Assembly: GCF_003597395.2 (NCBI RefSeq)
Contig: NC_133773.1
Location: 59,511,325 to 59,575,324, forward strand
Length of the DNA stretch: 64,000 bases
Reading direction: 5' to 3'
From: Chelonoidis abingdonii
Taxonomy: Eukaryota; Chordata; Testudines; Testudinidae
Below, piece by piece: positions 1 to 12,785 of the stretch. The position numbers and the translations under genes are program-made. The notes below the pieces were generated by a model. It was not told the origin of the DNA. It saw only the letters and a program-made list of their open reading frames with translations, and searched no databases. Each line of letters starts with the position of its first letter. Within the stretch, counting starts at the first letter, position 1.

Positions 1-1907
1 GTTATTGGTTTTTATTAATTTTTGTTGGTATTTTTAGTGTAGTCTTCAAATGCACCAAGCCCATCAAAGGACCTGACAACAAGGGGCTGCAGAGATGCTT
101 GTCATATCGCTCATCTAGTTCACAACAGGCCAATATGTGAATGTATATTGAAAATGCAGAAATTCACTCTAGAATGTGGCAGGAGCAATCTAGAGGTTTT
201 GGCAGCTGAGTGGGGCACTTTAGGCCTATGGCAACTATGAAAGCATGGGAGGAGGTTTGAGTTTTGGAAGTTGGGAGATAATTTAGGTTTTCTGGTACAG
301 AGCAGGCTTCTCCCCTTTCCCTCACCTTTTATAAATGGAACTGGCATGACATTTTGAGGGGTTTGAATTGACAGCCACAGCTGCCCTAATATCTATCGCT
401 AGTGCATCCTACAAACAATGAATAATGGAGCTGTCTGGAAAATCAAAATTTTCCTGTGAGACATTTTTAACAAAATAATCATTCAAAATTTTATTTTCTG
501 TGGTACATTTTGAAATTATCTGGACTGACACATTTGTTTTGAGTTGACCTTTCAATTTTTGGTTTTCTTTTTTTATCTAAATTGTCATTTAATTTGAATT
601 TTCCACACTTGGAATTGGGAAGGGGGGCAATTTCTTCTCCTTTGTACCTGTTTTTTTTTCCACTGAGAAAATTAAAAAGGGAGAGAAAATCCAAAAAATC
701 CAAAAATAGAAAATACAATTTTTTTTATTTCCAAAAAACACTTTTATTTAAAAATATATTCAAAATTCAGTGTTTTGTTTCAAAACCAATTTTTTTCATT
801 TACAACTTTTCCATTGGAGAACCAAAATTTTTCATTGACTTCAATATTTTCCCATCAAAAAAATAAGTTACAGTTAAACCTCATTTTTTGGCAGGATACT
901 GTTCCATATGAACATTTTTTACTTGCTCTAATGGATAAGTACATTAACTGGATGTTTCCACTACAGCATTCAGCAGTAAAATAATAATAATTGATTATCA
1001 AATTGCCATTGTTAGGTTTCAGAGCTAACAGCCTACCGAAATGAAGGGGGAAACTCACACCTCTGAAATATATACTTTCCAGTTGCCTGCAGAGCCAAGT
1101 ACCCCCTCTCCCCCATTTAACGAATCCAGAAATGTATTCCAATGGTACTGGCAGACAGATTCTCTCACTTGGGGAGCAGAACCCATTTAGCCCTCTACTT
1201 GGATCCCACTGACCTGCCACTCTAAAACTTAAGTTACAAAATATGATTCCTGAGGAAGCAGACAGACTGTCACAGTATCAGTAGTCTCCCAAGCACCACC
1301 AACTCGAGCTGCTAAAATGAGTTATCACTGATAATTAACAGTATTGATATGAAAAGCACCATTGATCATCTAAGGTAACATCTCATTTAGATTAATGGGA
1401 CAGTTCACACCTCTCAGAACTATTGTTTAAGGCTACTGTAAACTCATATAGATATCATTGCATTAGTTACACTTGGTTCACACTTTCAAAAATCTATTCA
1501 CATAGGAGCCAGTGACTTACTTGTTTTTTAATGAAATCCAAGATTCTGATGCTAGGCAGCTCGAGAGAAGTGCTACTGCCATGTATCTCAATTTGAGCTC
1601 TGTGTATAGGGAAGGGAGGGAAACCACGGGACTGACTGGGGGAGAGGGGTGCGGTACAGTGCCTCAAAGGCTTGGATAATTCACATCATGTCTAAAATTA
1701 GATTTCAAAATCTTGGGACAGAAATCCTGACCCCATATAAGTCGATGACAGCTTTGCCATTGGTTTTTATGGACCCAGGATTGCACCCCTTGTCTTTCTC
1801 TTTCTCTTGTAACATATCTGGCAATCTTTGGGGCACTATGAAAATTGCAAATGATAATATATAAATAAAATAATAATAAAATCAGTTAAATATGGATATG
1901 AAGAAGC
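1..1907. other. Non-coding, AT-rich DNA with decayed repeats
   Basis: No coding signal that I trust. Positions 430-860 are rich in runs of A and T with recurring aaaatttt/ttcaaaa words and a roughly self-complementary layout, like the segments at 16900-17265 and 33000-33235, so an old AT-rich palindromic MITE is likely. Positions 1705-1792 carry the words 'aaatcctga', 'ttgccattgg' and 'ccaggattgcaccc', which match the short palindromic repeat also seen at 61540-61590. The rest shows nothing I can name. Confidence 0.4.
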
Positions 1908-2009
1908 GCCAGATTCTGATCTCATGTACATAGGTATAAATCCACTTACTTCATTGAATTTGATCGAGATAATCTGGTGTAAATCTGGATTGAGAGCAGA
2001 ATTTGGCCC
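1908..2009. repeat. Palindromic MITE-like repeat
   Basis: The left end reads 'gccagattctgatctcatgt' and the right end 'agagcagaatttggccc'; the two ends are approximate reverse complements, with 'ttcattgaattt' near the centre. This is the layout of the short foldback MITEs common in turtle and bird DNA. There is no coding capacity. Divergence between the arms suggests an old copy. Confidence 0.5.
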
Positions 2010-4839
2010 ATTAACTTCTTGATGTTTATCTGAATCAAACCTCTGAAATTTGCCCATCTCTATCAGAAATGTTGAATGATTTACCTTCCTTAAAATGAGA
2101 TATATATCTCAGCCAAAGCAGATTGTCAGTTTCATTTTTGAGCATTTCTTTCCCAAAATGTAACAATTCATACAATCCATTTCTTTATTTTCAGTAATTT
2201 GAAGTGAAAAGCCTATATATTGGAAAGTTCTGTAAAGAAGTCTGTCACCTAATATTATACATCTTAATATGTTGGTTTTTAAACCAATCACATTTAATGC
2301 TGAATTGCAAAAGGTGACAGAACATTGTCAGAAATAATGTAACATTTTGGAAACTCTAAAAGATCTAATGTTGACCTTGTACATCTGTCTTTTTCTTCCT
2401 TTCTTTTTCTGAATGCTTATGAACTTATTCTGAATTTAGGTGTTTCAAGGATCAGTTTGAAGCAGTGTTTTTTTGAACTCAGATGGGTCATAGGAATTTT
2501 CTCAGCACTCTATTCTAATTTGCACTGTTGCTTTAATAAAAGTCCCAAATATATTGCTACTGTCTAGACGTTTTATCTGAAACAAGTGTCCTTTATAGTC
2601 TCAGAGGACTTTTCTGTTTTATTTCCAGTAAATCAAAGTCTGTGAAGAGCTTTGGTTCTTATTAAGACATACCCTTCACAGTCCAGTGATTGCCAACGAT
2701 GGCAAGCCATTGACAGTTCATTTACATATAAGTAATGACTTCCATCAAGGAGTTGGCTCAAAAGTACAATGGACATTTAGAACATATTCAATATTTCTTG
2801 TTCTTTGATGAGCATCTAGTGCCAATTTATATATAGAAACTGACTGTTGGAAAGTGAAAGCTTCTCTTCACTAACCTTACACTGCCTTCTACAGATCTGA
2901 ACTGACATATTGTCAGTGAACTAAAAAGCAAGTTCATTTCTCTGAAGAGGCAAGTAGAACACGTTGAGATCAAGAAGCATCAATACAGTTATAAGTTTCA
3001 TAGATGACAAACCCACCCAGATTCATTGGTAACATGAGTTACCCAACCATTAGCTAGGCACATCAGGGCAGTATCTAAACCTGGCAAAAATGTGAGCTTT
3101 AATTCATCACCAGTGCCCACTGGTACAGTCTTACTGGTAAAGATGTGGTATATTTTTATCATCATGCCATCAAACCCCATTCTGAACAGGGTTAGACAAC
3201 TCAGTGGTAGATATTCTGTTGCTTCTACTCGTGACAAATTATACGTCCCATTTTTGCCCGTGAAGACAAGACCTAGAAGACTAAATACATGGAGAGTGTA
3301 AACAGGATGCTCGTATAATTCATTAATAACATATGTTTGTCTTAAATCCTTCTAATAGCTAGGAGTGTGATGGGGCTGATGTAGATAGAAACTTGGCTGT
3401 GGTAATTGCACACACTATTGTCCCCCTGCAGAGAGGAAAATGACTGAACCATGCATAACAGATGTTAGTCCCCTCACTTAATGCGCTACTGGGAGGAGCT
3501 TAGCTACAATGGAGATGAAGGCAATACAAGAACGCATATTGAACACAAACAAACTTTAAAAGCCCCTTAGCGTTCAGAAACAACCATAGGGGAATGCCCA
3601 GTCCTGTTCATTCCTTCCAGATGCTGCTGGCTGCTGGATAATATGACCTGTAGACACATCTATTGGCATAATCATTTTAATTGACTCTGTAAAAACCTAG
3701 GAAAAGGAGAGAGAAATAGTTCCCCTCCCAGGCCATGGAGCAGCAGCCATGCTTCATCAGGGAGGACACTAACAGCTGGAATCATTTTTATGGCTCTACT
3801 GTGTGGGAGCAAGGCCAGGGGGATCAATGTAGCTTCCCCTTTCTAAGGATGACTCTGCAGCCAGACTCCCATGGGCACTGCTGCTCAAGGGGTTCATATG
3901 GAGGTTTCACATCATGCCGTGGGTGTGCAGCTCTGCACAACATACCTAAATCCTATAGTTCACAGGGGAATCACACTGATTCCATGGACAGAGGTCCATC
4001 TGCACTCACAGGGAGGATGGGGAAGCATGATAGTTCCCTTTTAGGGCCAAATTCTGAAATGCTTACTCAATTACTAGACAAACTCTCATTGAAATGAATA
4101 GGAGATTTGCCAAAGTAAAGACTAAGGATGTGAGGATCTGGCCCCAGTTTTAAGAAAATGTTGTAGTACTCTTTAAAAAAATCACTGGCTGATGTGTCTA
4201 CATTTTCCCCACAAATTAAAATAACTTTTCTTTCTCAGTTGAGAAGATTTTATTGTGCTGATTTGTTCCTTTAAAGCATTTGTACATGCTTCCTATACTG
4301 TTACCGTATATCCTGTGATATGCATACCAACATATATAATTCAGAAATAGAGCCTGAGTAATATAGCTTACTGGATTTTCAAAAAAATAGCTTTAAGAGC
4401 CTAACTGATGATGTTTGTCTGCATGTGGAATTTTTATGTATTGTGTATACACAGCTGTAATACTTTTGTTTCTCTTCTGCCTATAACAGAATCCTTACAA
4501 TCAAACTCCTTGCTTTTGGACAATTGCAGAAGAATTTAACATTTAAAGACTGTCGGCTACTTTCCATCCATCATCGCTAGAATTCTGAGCAGAAAGGTTT
4601 TTCAATTTCCATTCTCTCATTGATGAGGCTACTAACTCTCCGACCACTCGAATGTCAGCTGCCTTTAATGCTGGATGTCCACTCACTATAATACAAAATG
4701 AACAGATTTGTTTGTAAATTGGAAGTCTACAAATAAAGATTACTCAAACTGCAAACAGCATGACCAAAATCAGCCCTTATGAGATATGATATGACATGTT
4801 ACCACATGGTAAACTATTAGTTAAATCAGAGAAGATGAG
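2010..4839. other. Unannotated non-coding DNA
   Basis: No gene recognised. A 120-codon open frame at 3735-4097 (+) and a 79-codon frame at 2998-3237 (-) have no recognisable motif. The 3' part of the first overlaps a palindromic repeat at about 4045-4145, which runs from 'gggccaaattctgaaatgct' to 'ggatctggcccc'. I treat both frames as chance. Confidence 0.35.
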
Positions 4840-5776
4840 GATTAGTACAAGAATTGGAACTGGCTAAAGGGAAGACAACAACGGGCTATGGTGAAAGGTC
4901 AATGATCAAATTGGAAGAAGATGACCAGTGGAGTTGCTCAAGGATCTGTCTTGGGACCAGTGTTATTCAATAAGTTACTTAATGACCTTGCAACAAAAAG
5001 TACAAAAGTGCAAATGAAATTTGCCAGTGACACAAAGTTGGATGTCATTGTCAATACAGAGGATATCAGAACATTATTGAGGAAAATCTGGATGACCTTG
5101 AAGACTGGACTGACAGAAATGAGATGAAATCCAATGGTATGAAGTGCAAGATCATGCACTTAGGGTGTAATAATAAGAATTTCTGCTTCCAGCTAAGAGC
5201 TTATGAGTTGGAAAAAACAGAGGAGGAGAAGGACCTTGGTGTGTGGGTTGATCACAGGATGATTCTGAGACACCACTGTGAGGCAGCTGTGAGAAAGGCA
5301 AATGCAATCCTAGGATGTATCAGGCAAGGTATTTCCAGTAGAGGAGTATTAATACCATTGTATAAGGCACTGGTAAGAGTTTGTTTGGAATACTGTATAA
5401 AATACTGGTCACCATGTTCAAGAAAGCTGGAATGGAGGGCCTATCTTGTGAGAGGAGCTGAAGAATTTAGCTTGTTTAGCCAAGCAAAAAAAAGGCTGAG
5501 AGGGGATATAATTTTTTGTTATAAGTACATCCAAGGTGGAGAGGAAAACAACAAGGAGAATGATGAGCTATTTAAGCTAAAGGACAATGTTGACACAAGA
5601 ACAAACAGGTATAAACTGGTCCTACGCAAATTCTGGCTGGATAAAGGTGTCTAACCATCAGAGGAATGAGGTTCTGGAACAGCCTCCCAATGGGAGTTGT
5701 GGGGACAAACAACTTAATTAGTTTAAAGACGCAGCTTGACAAATTTGACTGTGATTGTAGAAGGGGTTGCTTGCAC
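4840..5776 (+). mobile_element. CR1 LINE fragment, C-terminal reverse transcriptase part
   Basis: CR1 is a chicken-repeat-1 clade non-LTR retrotransposon; its ORF2 encodes an APE endonuclease and a reverse transcriptase. Here only the distal reverse transcriptase survives. The frame at 4921 starts with '[20 protein letters not shown]', matching the CR1 signature [19 protein letters not shown]. It is followed by 'FASDTKLD', a decayed form of the catalytic FADDTKLG box in which the first catalytic Asp is replaced by Ser. A second frame at 5124-5654 continues with 'EEKDLGVWVD', 'AVRKANAILGCI' and 'LIPLYKALVR', the usual CR1 C-terminal blocks. A frame break separates the two. The copy is 5'-truncated and dead. 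Confidence 0.9.
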
Positions 5777-6545
5777 TGTTAGGGGGCAGGGCTCAGCAGC
5801 CTGGGGATCATTATCAGTTTATGCCTTCTGTTCCAAAAAGCTCACGTTCCTAAAAGCTTCAGCCAGCCACCCTCCGAGGTTAGAAAGGGATTCTTCCACC
5901 TCCAACACCCCTAATGTACTCTGATCTCTGGTAACCCCTTCTCAGCTGAACCTGATTGACCTATAATCACCCCTCCTCGGTTGATAGTGAGGAGGGTCTT
6001 TTACCATTCTGGGACTGTTTTCTACCCCACCCTTGCAGCTGTCTGTCCTGAGTTTATCACATTAGATACTGACCATATGAGCAAGAACCAGCCAACCAAG
6101 CATCCGAAAGAGAGAGAATGGTCAGAGCCACATCAGAGTTCTGGCCCACCCTGCTCCAGTGTCCCACCTCCAGCCATGGCCATCTCTGATGCCTCAGTGG
6201 AAGGAAACCAAAAATCCACTCACAAAAATCAATTAGGATCAGCTGAGAGAAAGTTCCCTGAAGTCAGTTAGGATCAGCTGATTCCAACTAAGGGATGCCT
6301 GAAACCTTTTTAAACGCTCCCTTGTTGGGGAAAGAGTGGGGAAGTCAAGCTGCCAGTAGGTGAGGAGCAGCAAGACTCATCAGGTGGGGTGGCTGTATTC
6401 CCTTCCATAAGGGAGAAAAGCAAGCACAAAAGACTGGTGGAGAGAAGGTACAGACTTGCAACCAAGAGGGACTATTTACCCAAGTCTGTCTTGCCAAGGC
6501 TCAAAACAGCTGAGGCTGGTGAGACTGACAAGGTGCCTTGCCACA
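5777..6545. other. Unidentified segment interrupting the CR1 3' UTR
   Basis: CR1-like sequence stops near 'ggggttgcttgcac' and typical CR1 3' UTR resumes near 'ctaactaatggcc'. The roughly 770 bp between is more GC-rich and does not read as CR1. It begins TGTTAGGGGGCAGGG and could end with ...TTGCCACA, which would suit an LTR. I find no clean target-site duplication, only the loosely similar 'ttgcttgcac' and 'gccttgccac' at the two edges. It could be an old solo LTR or a divergent CR1 stretch. Confidence 0.35.
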
Positions 6546-6920
6546 CTAACTAATGGCCAAATGTAGGGTCAGAAAAGAATTTTGCCCCAGATCAAATTGT
6601 ATTGACTGAGGGAGGGAGGGAACGTAGGTGGGGAGGGGGGCCTTCCTCTGCAGCATATGGGTGTGGGTCACTTGCTAGGATCTGGATATATTTCACATAG
6701 TCATTTACCTGCCATTACAGAGGCCTCAGACATTGGAGCACCTCCACCGCTCCTATTTTCTCCCTATAGCATATAATAGTCTGATCTCCTGTGGGCAGTA
6801 ATATCTTAGTATAATTAGTTGTTGGGTTTAGTGTGCAGGTGCTGGGTGGTATTGTTGGCCTCAGATATACAGGAGGTCAGGCTAGATGATCTGGAGGTAC
6901 TTCTTGCCTTAAACTCTGAC
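6546..6920 (+). mobile_element. CR1 LINE 3' UTR
   Basis: Continuation of the CR1 copy that starts at 4840. Diagnostic words of the sauropsid CR1 3' UTR appear in order: 'gggtcagaaaagaattttgc', 'ccttcctctgcagcat', 'gggtcacttgctagg' and the terminal 'aggaggtcaggctagatgat' followed by 'cttgccttaaactct'. The matching order and strand support a single original insertion interrupted by the 5777-6545 segment. Confidence 0.75.
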
Positions 6921-7619
6921 TGCAAGATTGATATCTGAAAGTGAATGTGCATCCCAGTAAAGATTTCTATCTATAATTCACTGACAGAAAACTTTATTAA
7001 TGCAGACTTAAGGTTACTTGATAGTACCTCTGACAGCCCGCCTCAGATATAAAGTCCCTCTACATTGAACTCTGAAGATGGGACTTGAAGTCAGGAGAGG
7101 ACATTGCCCAGCCATCGTACTGGAAGCAGCCATCCCCTCATCCATGATTAACCTGACTGCACCAGATCAGTAATAACACTGTGGAGCTTCTAGAAGCCTG
7201 GAATAAAGCCATAGAAAGTGGCCATGGCTATTCAGTGCTGCAGACTTTTGCTAAGTATATAGTTGTTGTGGTGGTATCACTGCCCTTCCAAATTGTTGAG
7301 TTCTGCAAAACTCAAATGTCTGAAAACCAGGAAATACAGAGATAAGACACATGCTCATGCAACTATAACTCTTCCCCCATTGGAGCTGGCAATAGCATAG
7401 AATTATCTGCATGTACTCCAGTTGCATTCACTGTAGTAGATGTAACTGTATTGAATGGTGAAAGGATTATATGATGCAGTTTGGCAGAGCGCTGATAGTG
7501 ATGTGAGGTATTCATGTGAGCCTCTCTCCCTGACCTCCATGTATGCAATCAATGAAAGAGGTTCACATGTATCTTGAGAAATCTGGTATGTCTAATTTCA
7601 GCAATGACTTCTGTAGGTT
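6921..7619. other. Unannotated spacer
   Basis: No gene or clear repeat seen. The last five bases, AGGTT at 7615-7619, are the upstream target-site duplication of the following LTR. Confidence 0.4.
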
Positions 7620-8436
7620 TGTCATAAACAGATAGTTAAGGGTTAATGTCTCTTTTACCTGTAAAGGGTTGAGAAGCTCAGTAAACCTGGCTGACACCTG
7701 ACCAGAAGACCAATAGGGGGACAAGATACTTTCAAATCTCGGGGGAGGCAAATCTTTGTTTGTGCTTTTTGTTTTGGGGGGTTGTTCACTCTTGGGACTA
7801 AGAGGGACAAGACGTACATCCAGGCACTCCAGATCTTTCTGAATCAGTCTTTCATGTTTCAAAATTGTAAGTAATAGCCAGGCAAGGCAGATTAGTCTTA
7901 TGTTTGTTTTCTCAACTTGTGAATGTTTCTTTTTGCTGGAAGGATTTTTACCTCTCTTTGCTGTAACTTTGAATCTAAGGCTAGGGGAGGTCTCTCTGGT
8001 CTATATGAATCTGAGTACCCTGTAAAGTATTTTCCATCCTGATTTTACAGAGATGATTTTTACCTTTTCTTTCTTTAATTAAAAGCTTTCTTTTTAAGAA
8101 TCTGATTGATTTTCCTTGTTTTAAGATCCAAGGGGATTGGATCCGAACTCACCAGGGATTGGTGGGGGGAAAGGAGTGAGGATGGTTGATTCCTCCTTGT
8201 TTTAAGATCCAAGGAGTTTAAATCTGTGTTCATCAGGGACTTGGTGAAGCCTCTCAAGGCAATCCAGGGAGAGGAAAGTCTGGTTGGGGGGGGAGGGGAC
8301 AGGGAGTGTGCCAGACACTGAATTTCTGGCTGGTGGCAGCGTACCAGATCTAAGCTAGTAATTAAGCTTAGAAGTGTTCATGCAGGTCCTCCACATTTGC
8401 ACTCTAAAGTTCAAAGTGGGGAAAGAAACCTTGACA
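7620..8436 (+). mobile_element. Solo LTR, TGTCATAAAC family, copy 1
   Basis: The element starts TGTCATAAACAGATAG and ends AACCTTGACA, so it has the TG...CA ends of an LTR. It is flanked by a perfect 5-bp duplication, AGGTT at 7615-7619 and 8437-8441. No internal coding region or second LTR is adjacent, so it is a solo LTR left by recombination. A unit containing 'ccttgttttaagatccaagg' occurs twice inside (about 8116 and 8195). Copies of the same family lie at 27465-28100 and 41517-42366. Five-base duplications fit Ty3/gypsy or ERVL-type integration; I cannot choose between them without internal sequence. Strand is defined by the TGTCATAAAC end and may be arbitrary. Confidence 0.9.
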
Positions 8437-8441
8437 AGGTT

Positions 8442-10445
8442 ACATTAGTAGTAGACCACAGGGGTCTTCTTTCCAGGGGAATTATCAGCAGATAGGTGAA
8501 AGATAAGAGCGGTCTGTGGGATAAATGAGGGGTAAGTGAAAATATAGTGTTAGATGGCATTGTGTGCATAAGATTGTAAAATGGTCATAGGGGCTGCAAA
8601 ATTTAGCAATTGTGGTATTGTTTCTGTGAAGTAGACTAAGTGTTTCAGTGTAGGGCAGGTGCAGGAAGCTCCTGTTCAACAAAGACAGAGTATTGGTATT
8701 GGTATGTGTGTGCTGGGGAATCGCTCAAAGAGGCCAGACAATCTGACTAAGCATGAGAATTGTAGAGCACTTAGAAGAATCGACCTTTAAACAGAAAAGT
8801 TTTCTCAGCCTTGTCTGTAGGAAAGCTGATGCTCTGCTATAATTTTGTACAACATTAATAATCAGCAACTGTTTTGCTATATCCAGATCCCTAGCACAGT
8901 ATAATCCTGAAAGCACAGGAGGCCTTGGGAGGGAAAGGACCATTTCCTAGCTTCCACATGAGGGTGGGGGGGTAAGGAGAAGGGTTTACACATCCCCAGA
9001 GGGACAAGCCCCTCTCCCAAATCCCAGCACATACAAGAAAGGAGAATGGGGGGCTGATAGCCCCCTTATATCTAATCCCCCCACCTGCCATCCTCCTCAA
9101 TATTATCCCTCACAAGGTCCCACACCTCCACTCTCACTGTCCCTAATCCCCAATCCCACACCTTGACCTAAACCCCCAATCCTTCTCCCCTCCTCTACGA
9201 CCCATCCCCATTTATCCCCCTCTCCCTGTGGCAGTCTGTAACTCCCTCCCCTATTCCCCCCAACTCCTCCAGTCCCTAATCCCTCAACCCTTCCCAGCAA
9301 GAATTCATGTGTAATTTATTTTGTTTTTGAGTGTAGTTTGATCACCTGAATTTTTTGCTGCACTCAAATCACATTTCCCAACAAAGCAAAAATAACCCAA
9401 CCCAACCCTTTGACAAAGGCAGATTGTATCAACATGGCTATATTTCATTTTCCTATTTCTGCCAAGGGTTAGCTTCAAACAAAGTGCCCACGTGCAGTTC
9501 AGATTCAATAGCCACATCACATCACATCCCCTTGAGCCGCCCAGCTCCAATGAATACTGGCTGGCTATAGCGTGTGTGTGTGTAAAAATATTTTGTCCAT
9601 TAATGTTTCCAATATTGTGTCCTAAAATAGGATGTGTTTGCCCTGCACTAGCTGGGGTAAATGTTGAGTGACTGAGACTCTTTGGGGCCCAACCAGAGCT
9701 ATGGTTTGATCCCTAAGCCTGTGCAAAAAAAACAGTTGATTGAATGTGTCAAGCTTCATAAAAGTTTTTTTTCTTGTGGGAGGGCTGTATCTTGGAAGCT
9801 GTGTGGTCAAATAACACTAATTTTGGATCATTAGCTCTACATCATACCCTCATGAGGTACACCTAATTTCAAAGCAATCTGAGTAAACATGCAGGTTTTA
9901 GGGCACTATGAATAGTCATCCTTTAAACTGAAAGGGTTTCTGAAACTTCACTGTAGTAGATCTGGTGCTCCCCTATAATAAAAGGATAATGCTAGATTAC
10001 GCCCCCCCCAAAAAATCAGCAACATGGAGTTATTATAACACATATTTTTTCTCAGAGTTGCTTACAGAATTATACCCTCCTCACAAACAAAGCTCGCTGA
10101 ATGTGTCCAAATTGTTGATGGACTTTATCCTGACAAATTTGATCTTGTAGCCATTGAATTCTCAAAACTCTAGTCCATAAAGGAGTTTGGGAGTGCAAGC
10201 AATACAGAATCAGGCCCCATGTGATACAAGAGAATGATTGCTGCTTTTGCTTATTTTTAGTTCTTTAGAAAGACAAAATCAGAAAAACAACAAACACCAT
10301 TATGCTTCCTCAACTTGGCCAAGAGGTGTAGTTTTTAAAACAGTTTGCAATAATTACTTGTACAAGTATTCGGTAAATATTTTTAGATTAAAAAAAATGA
10401 TGAAAAATTAAAAAAAAAATCTATTAGTACAATCCTTATGAGAAC
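8442..10445. other. Non-coding DNA with a C-rich tract
   Basis: No gene recognised. Positions about 9055-9297 are strongly C-rich on this strand, with irregular ccct/cccaatcc words; open frames crossing it are compositional. Around 9650-10160 there is moderately complex sequence with no recognisable protein similarity. A short (GT)n run lies near 9571. Confidence 0.4.
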
Positions 10446-10499
10446 CAGGGGCGGCTCTAGACATTTCGCCGCCCCAAGCACTGCAGCATGCCGTCCCTG
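10446..10499. mobile_element. Internally deleted hAT MITE remnant
   Basis: It starts CAGGGGCGGCTCTAG and ends GCCGTCCCTG, resembling the terminal inverted repeats of the element at 31765-31996. The flanking 8-mers ATGAGAAC and TCAAGAAC agree at five of eight positions, which fits a decayed hAT duplication. At only 54 bp almost all internal sequence is lost. Confidence 0.5.
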
Positions 10500-12654
10500 T
10501 CAAGAACAGGAAAAGCAACTTTAACATGCTTCTAAAACAAAAGATGAAATTAAAAAGATGTAAGGGCCAGGCAGAATTACAGCCCCTGCATTGTTGGCAG
10601 TGAAAAGACTACATAGTACAACAAAGGAGGCAGGAAAGAGGGGTGATCATAGGTCCACTCTTCTACACCAGCAGCTCAGGTTCTCAGTAAGTTTCACTGC
10701 AGAGAGGGGTGCAGAAGCGGGCATGTGGCCTCTGCATGCCCAGAAACCACTTTGCCTTCCAAAGGCAAAATACTTCCTGGTGTTCTCCACACCCCCAGCA
10801 GTGGCACCTCTATGGAGGAGCTCAAAGCAGGTGCATAGGGAGCCACCTGGCTCTTGATCTAGATCAGGTAAACATGGGAGTGACCATGCTTAGTTGGGAG
10901 AAGCTCTGCTAACTTTAGTACATTTATAACACGGCACTTAGCATCCTGTAGTGGCACTTAGCAATGCCTCACAGGCAGAATATTTATTTTAAAACAAGAC
11001 AGCCACAATATACAGCTATGTTGCTGGTATGTTTACCTTTAAATAAACACTCTGTAACACTTATTTGAATGCAACATTTCTAAGTGGCCATAATTTTCAA
11101 CAGATCAAAAAATTAAAACCAGGAAGTTTTTAATTTTTTCCAAAATAGAGAAAAACAGGCAAACAAAGGCCCCTATCCTGCTAACACCTACACATATCTG
11201 AGCAAATGACGTCACTGACTTGAAGTCAATGGGACCACTCATATGAGTAAAGTTACAAGGGAAAGCATTTGCAGCAGTGATCCCCATATCACTGCTGATC
11301 CAGCTAAAGTTATTCCATTAAAAGGTAACCAAAAGTCTCCAAAAGATCCAAAAACTGCTGCTGCTTCTTTTCCTTCCAAGTCTATATACTAACAATACCC
11401 CATGAGAAGTAGTTTCATCATATGACTTATGATTTTATTGACACAAGCAGAGTCGTGCTACATTTGAGAACTGAACATGCTCCTTGTAAATCTTTCAAAA
11501 CTCTTATTTTCACATTTAACAGATTTGAATGAGCTACACACTCCCCAGCTTAATGATTGCCTCAAACTGGAAAGTAAACTCAAAATACATTACAAAGAGG
11601 ATAAAGATAAAAAATAAAAACAAACAATTGTCAAGACCATTTACATTACGATTTCTATGTATATAAAAAAGAAGAGACACAACTGTCAGTAGTCAAACAA
11701 GAACACTGGAGGAGGAGAACAGCAGAAGGGATAGGAAAGAGAAGCAGCTGGAAGAAATAAGCAGGAAGCCCCAAAATGGAAACTCTCTTTGGCAGGATCT
11801 GTGGAAAATAGGCATACATCCCGAGGACTGAACTGCATTAAACAGTCTATTACCAATTAAGGGTTGAAACAGTATGTAATTTGTTACCACCTTCCATTCT
11901 GTTTAAAAAATGAGGCTCTTGAGAGTTTTTCAGATCAGTTCCAATAACAATAATCAGCACTTCTGAAAGGAACTGATTTTAAATCCTTACTTGCTAGTCA
12001 TTTGGTGGGCCGGGGTTCTTTCTGATCATTTGCTTTTGAGAATTTGATTATTTAAGAGAGTTGTCCCTCCAAAAGTGTCTCTTGTTTTGACCGAGTGCTT
12101 GTGACTCCTTAATTTTAGTCCTGAGGTTAATATTTATTTATTTAACCACTCTCATTCTGCTAAAGCTTCTAAACATAAAAAAATAAAGCTGGAAGATGTT
12201 TTTCACACAATGGGAGGTGGGGAGAAGGGGAAGAACCAGAGGGTCAAACCTACCACGACCCCCAATCTGCATTTACAAGGCATGGCTAAAAATCATTTTG
12301 CAAGGCATTGATCAATTATCCATCAAGCATGAGCATTAGAAAGCTATGCCAAGGCAGCTCTCAAAGATAGATATTCCCCTTCTTGAGCCAGATGTGGGTT
12401 AGCCGTACATGAGGCTGTACATGCATTCTATGCAGCAGGGACAGCCATTTTTTTGCAAAATGTTTATGTCAAATTATGATGAGACATTGGCTTAGGACCT
12501 TCCTCAGTATGAAACAATGAGAAGAAAGCCTGAATGGACAATTAAAAACAGAAATACCTATAGGAGTGGAGACTCAGAACAGTTCAGTGTCCTGAGACAT
12601 GACTGTGAAGAATGCCTTGTAAATGTGGCAACATACTGCAGGCTAATCACTACC
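10500..12654. other. Unannotated non-coding DNA with one palindromic repeat
   Basis: No gene seen. Positions 11168-11274 hold a palindromic MITE-like repeat: 'ccctatcctgctaacaccta' faces 'gggaaagcatttgcag', with 'gacttgaagtcaatggga' at the centre. Nothing else in the interval is recognisable. Confidence 0.4.
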
Positions 12655-12785
12655 CTGTTCTGTGCCTCCGTTTCCCTAATTGTAAAATAGGGATAACGCT
12701 ATTTTCTTCCTTTGTAAAGTGCTTTGAAATCTACTGATGAAAATTGTTATATAAGAGCCTGGTATTAATTATTATTATTATTATT
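12655..12785 (+). repeat. MIR/L2-like SINE, 3' part
   Basis: The words 'tgcctccgtttccctaattg', 'taaaatagggataacg', 'tttgtaaagtgctttgaaat' and 'ctactgatgaaaa' followed by 'tatataagagcctggtatta' match the CORE-to-tail part of MIR-type SINEs with an L2-like 3' end. It finishes in an (ATT)n tail at about 12768-12785. The tRNA-like 5' part is not recognisable. Confidence 0.7.

Noticed and set aside
3735..4097. 120-codon open frame (+)
   Set aside because: Its 3' part overlaps a palindromic repeat and no family is recognisable.
9055..9297. Possible regulatory C-rich (CpG-island-like) tract
   Set aside because: It is C-rich but almost free of CpG, so low-complexity sequence is the better description.
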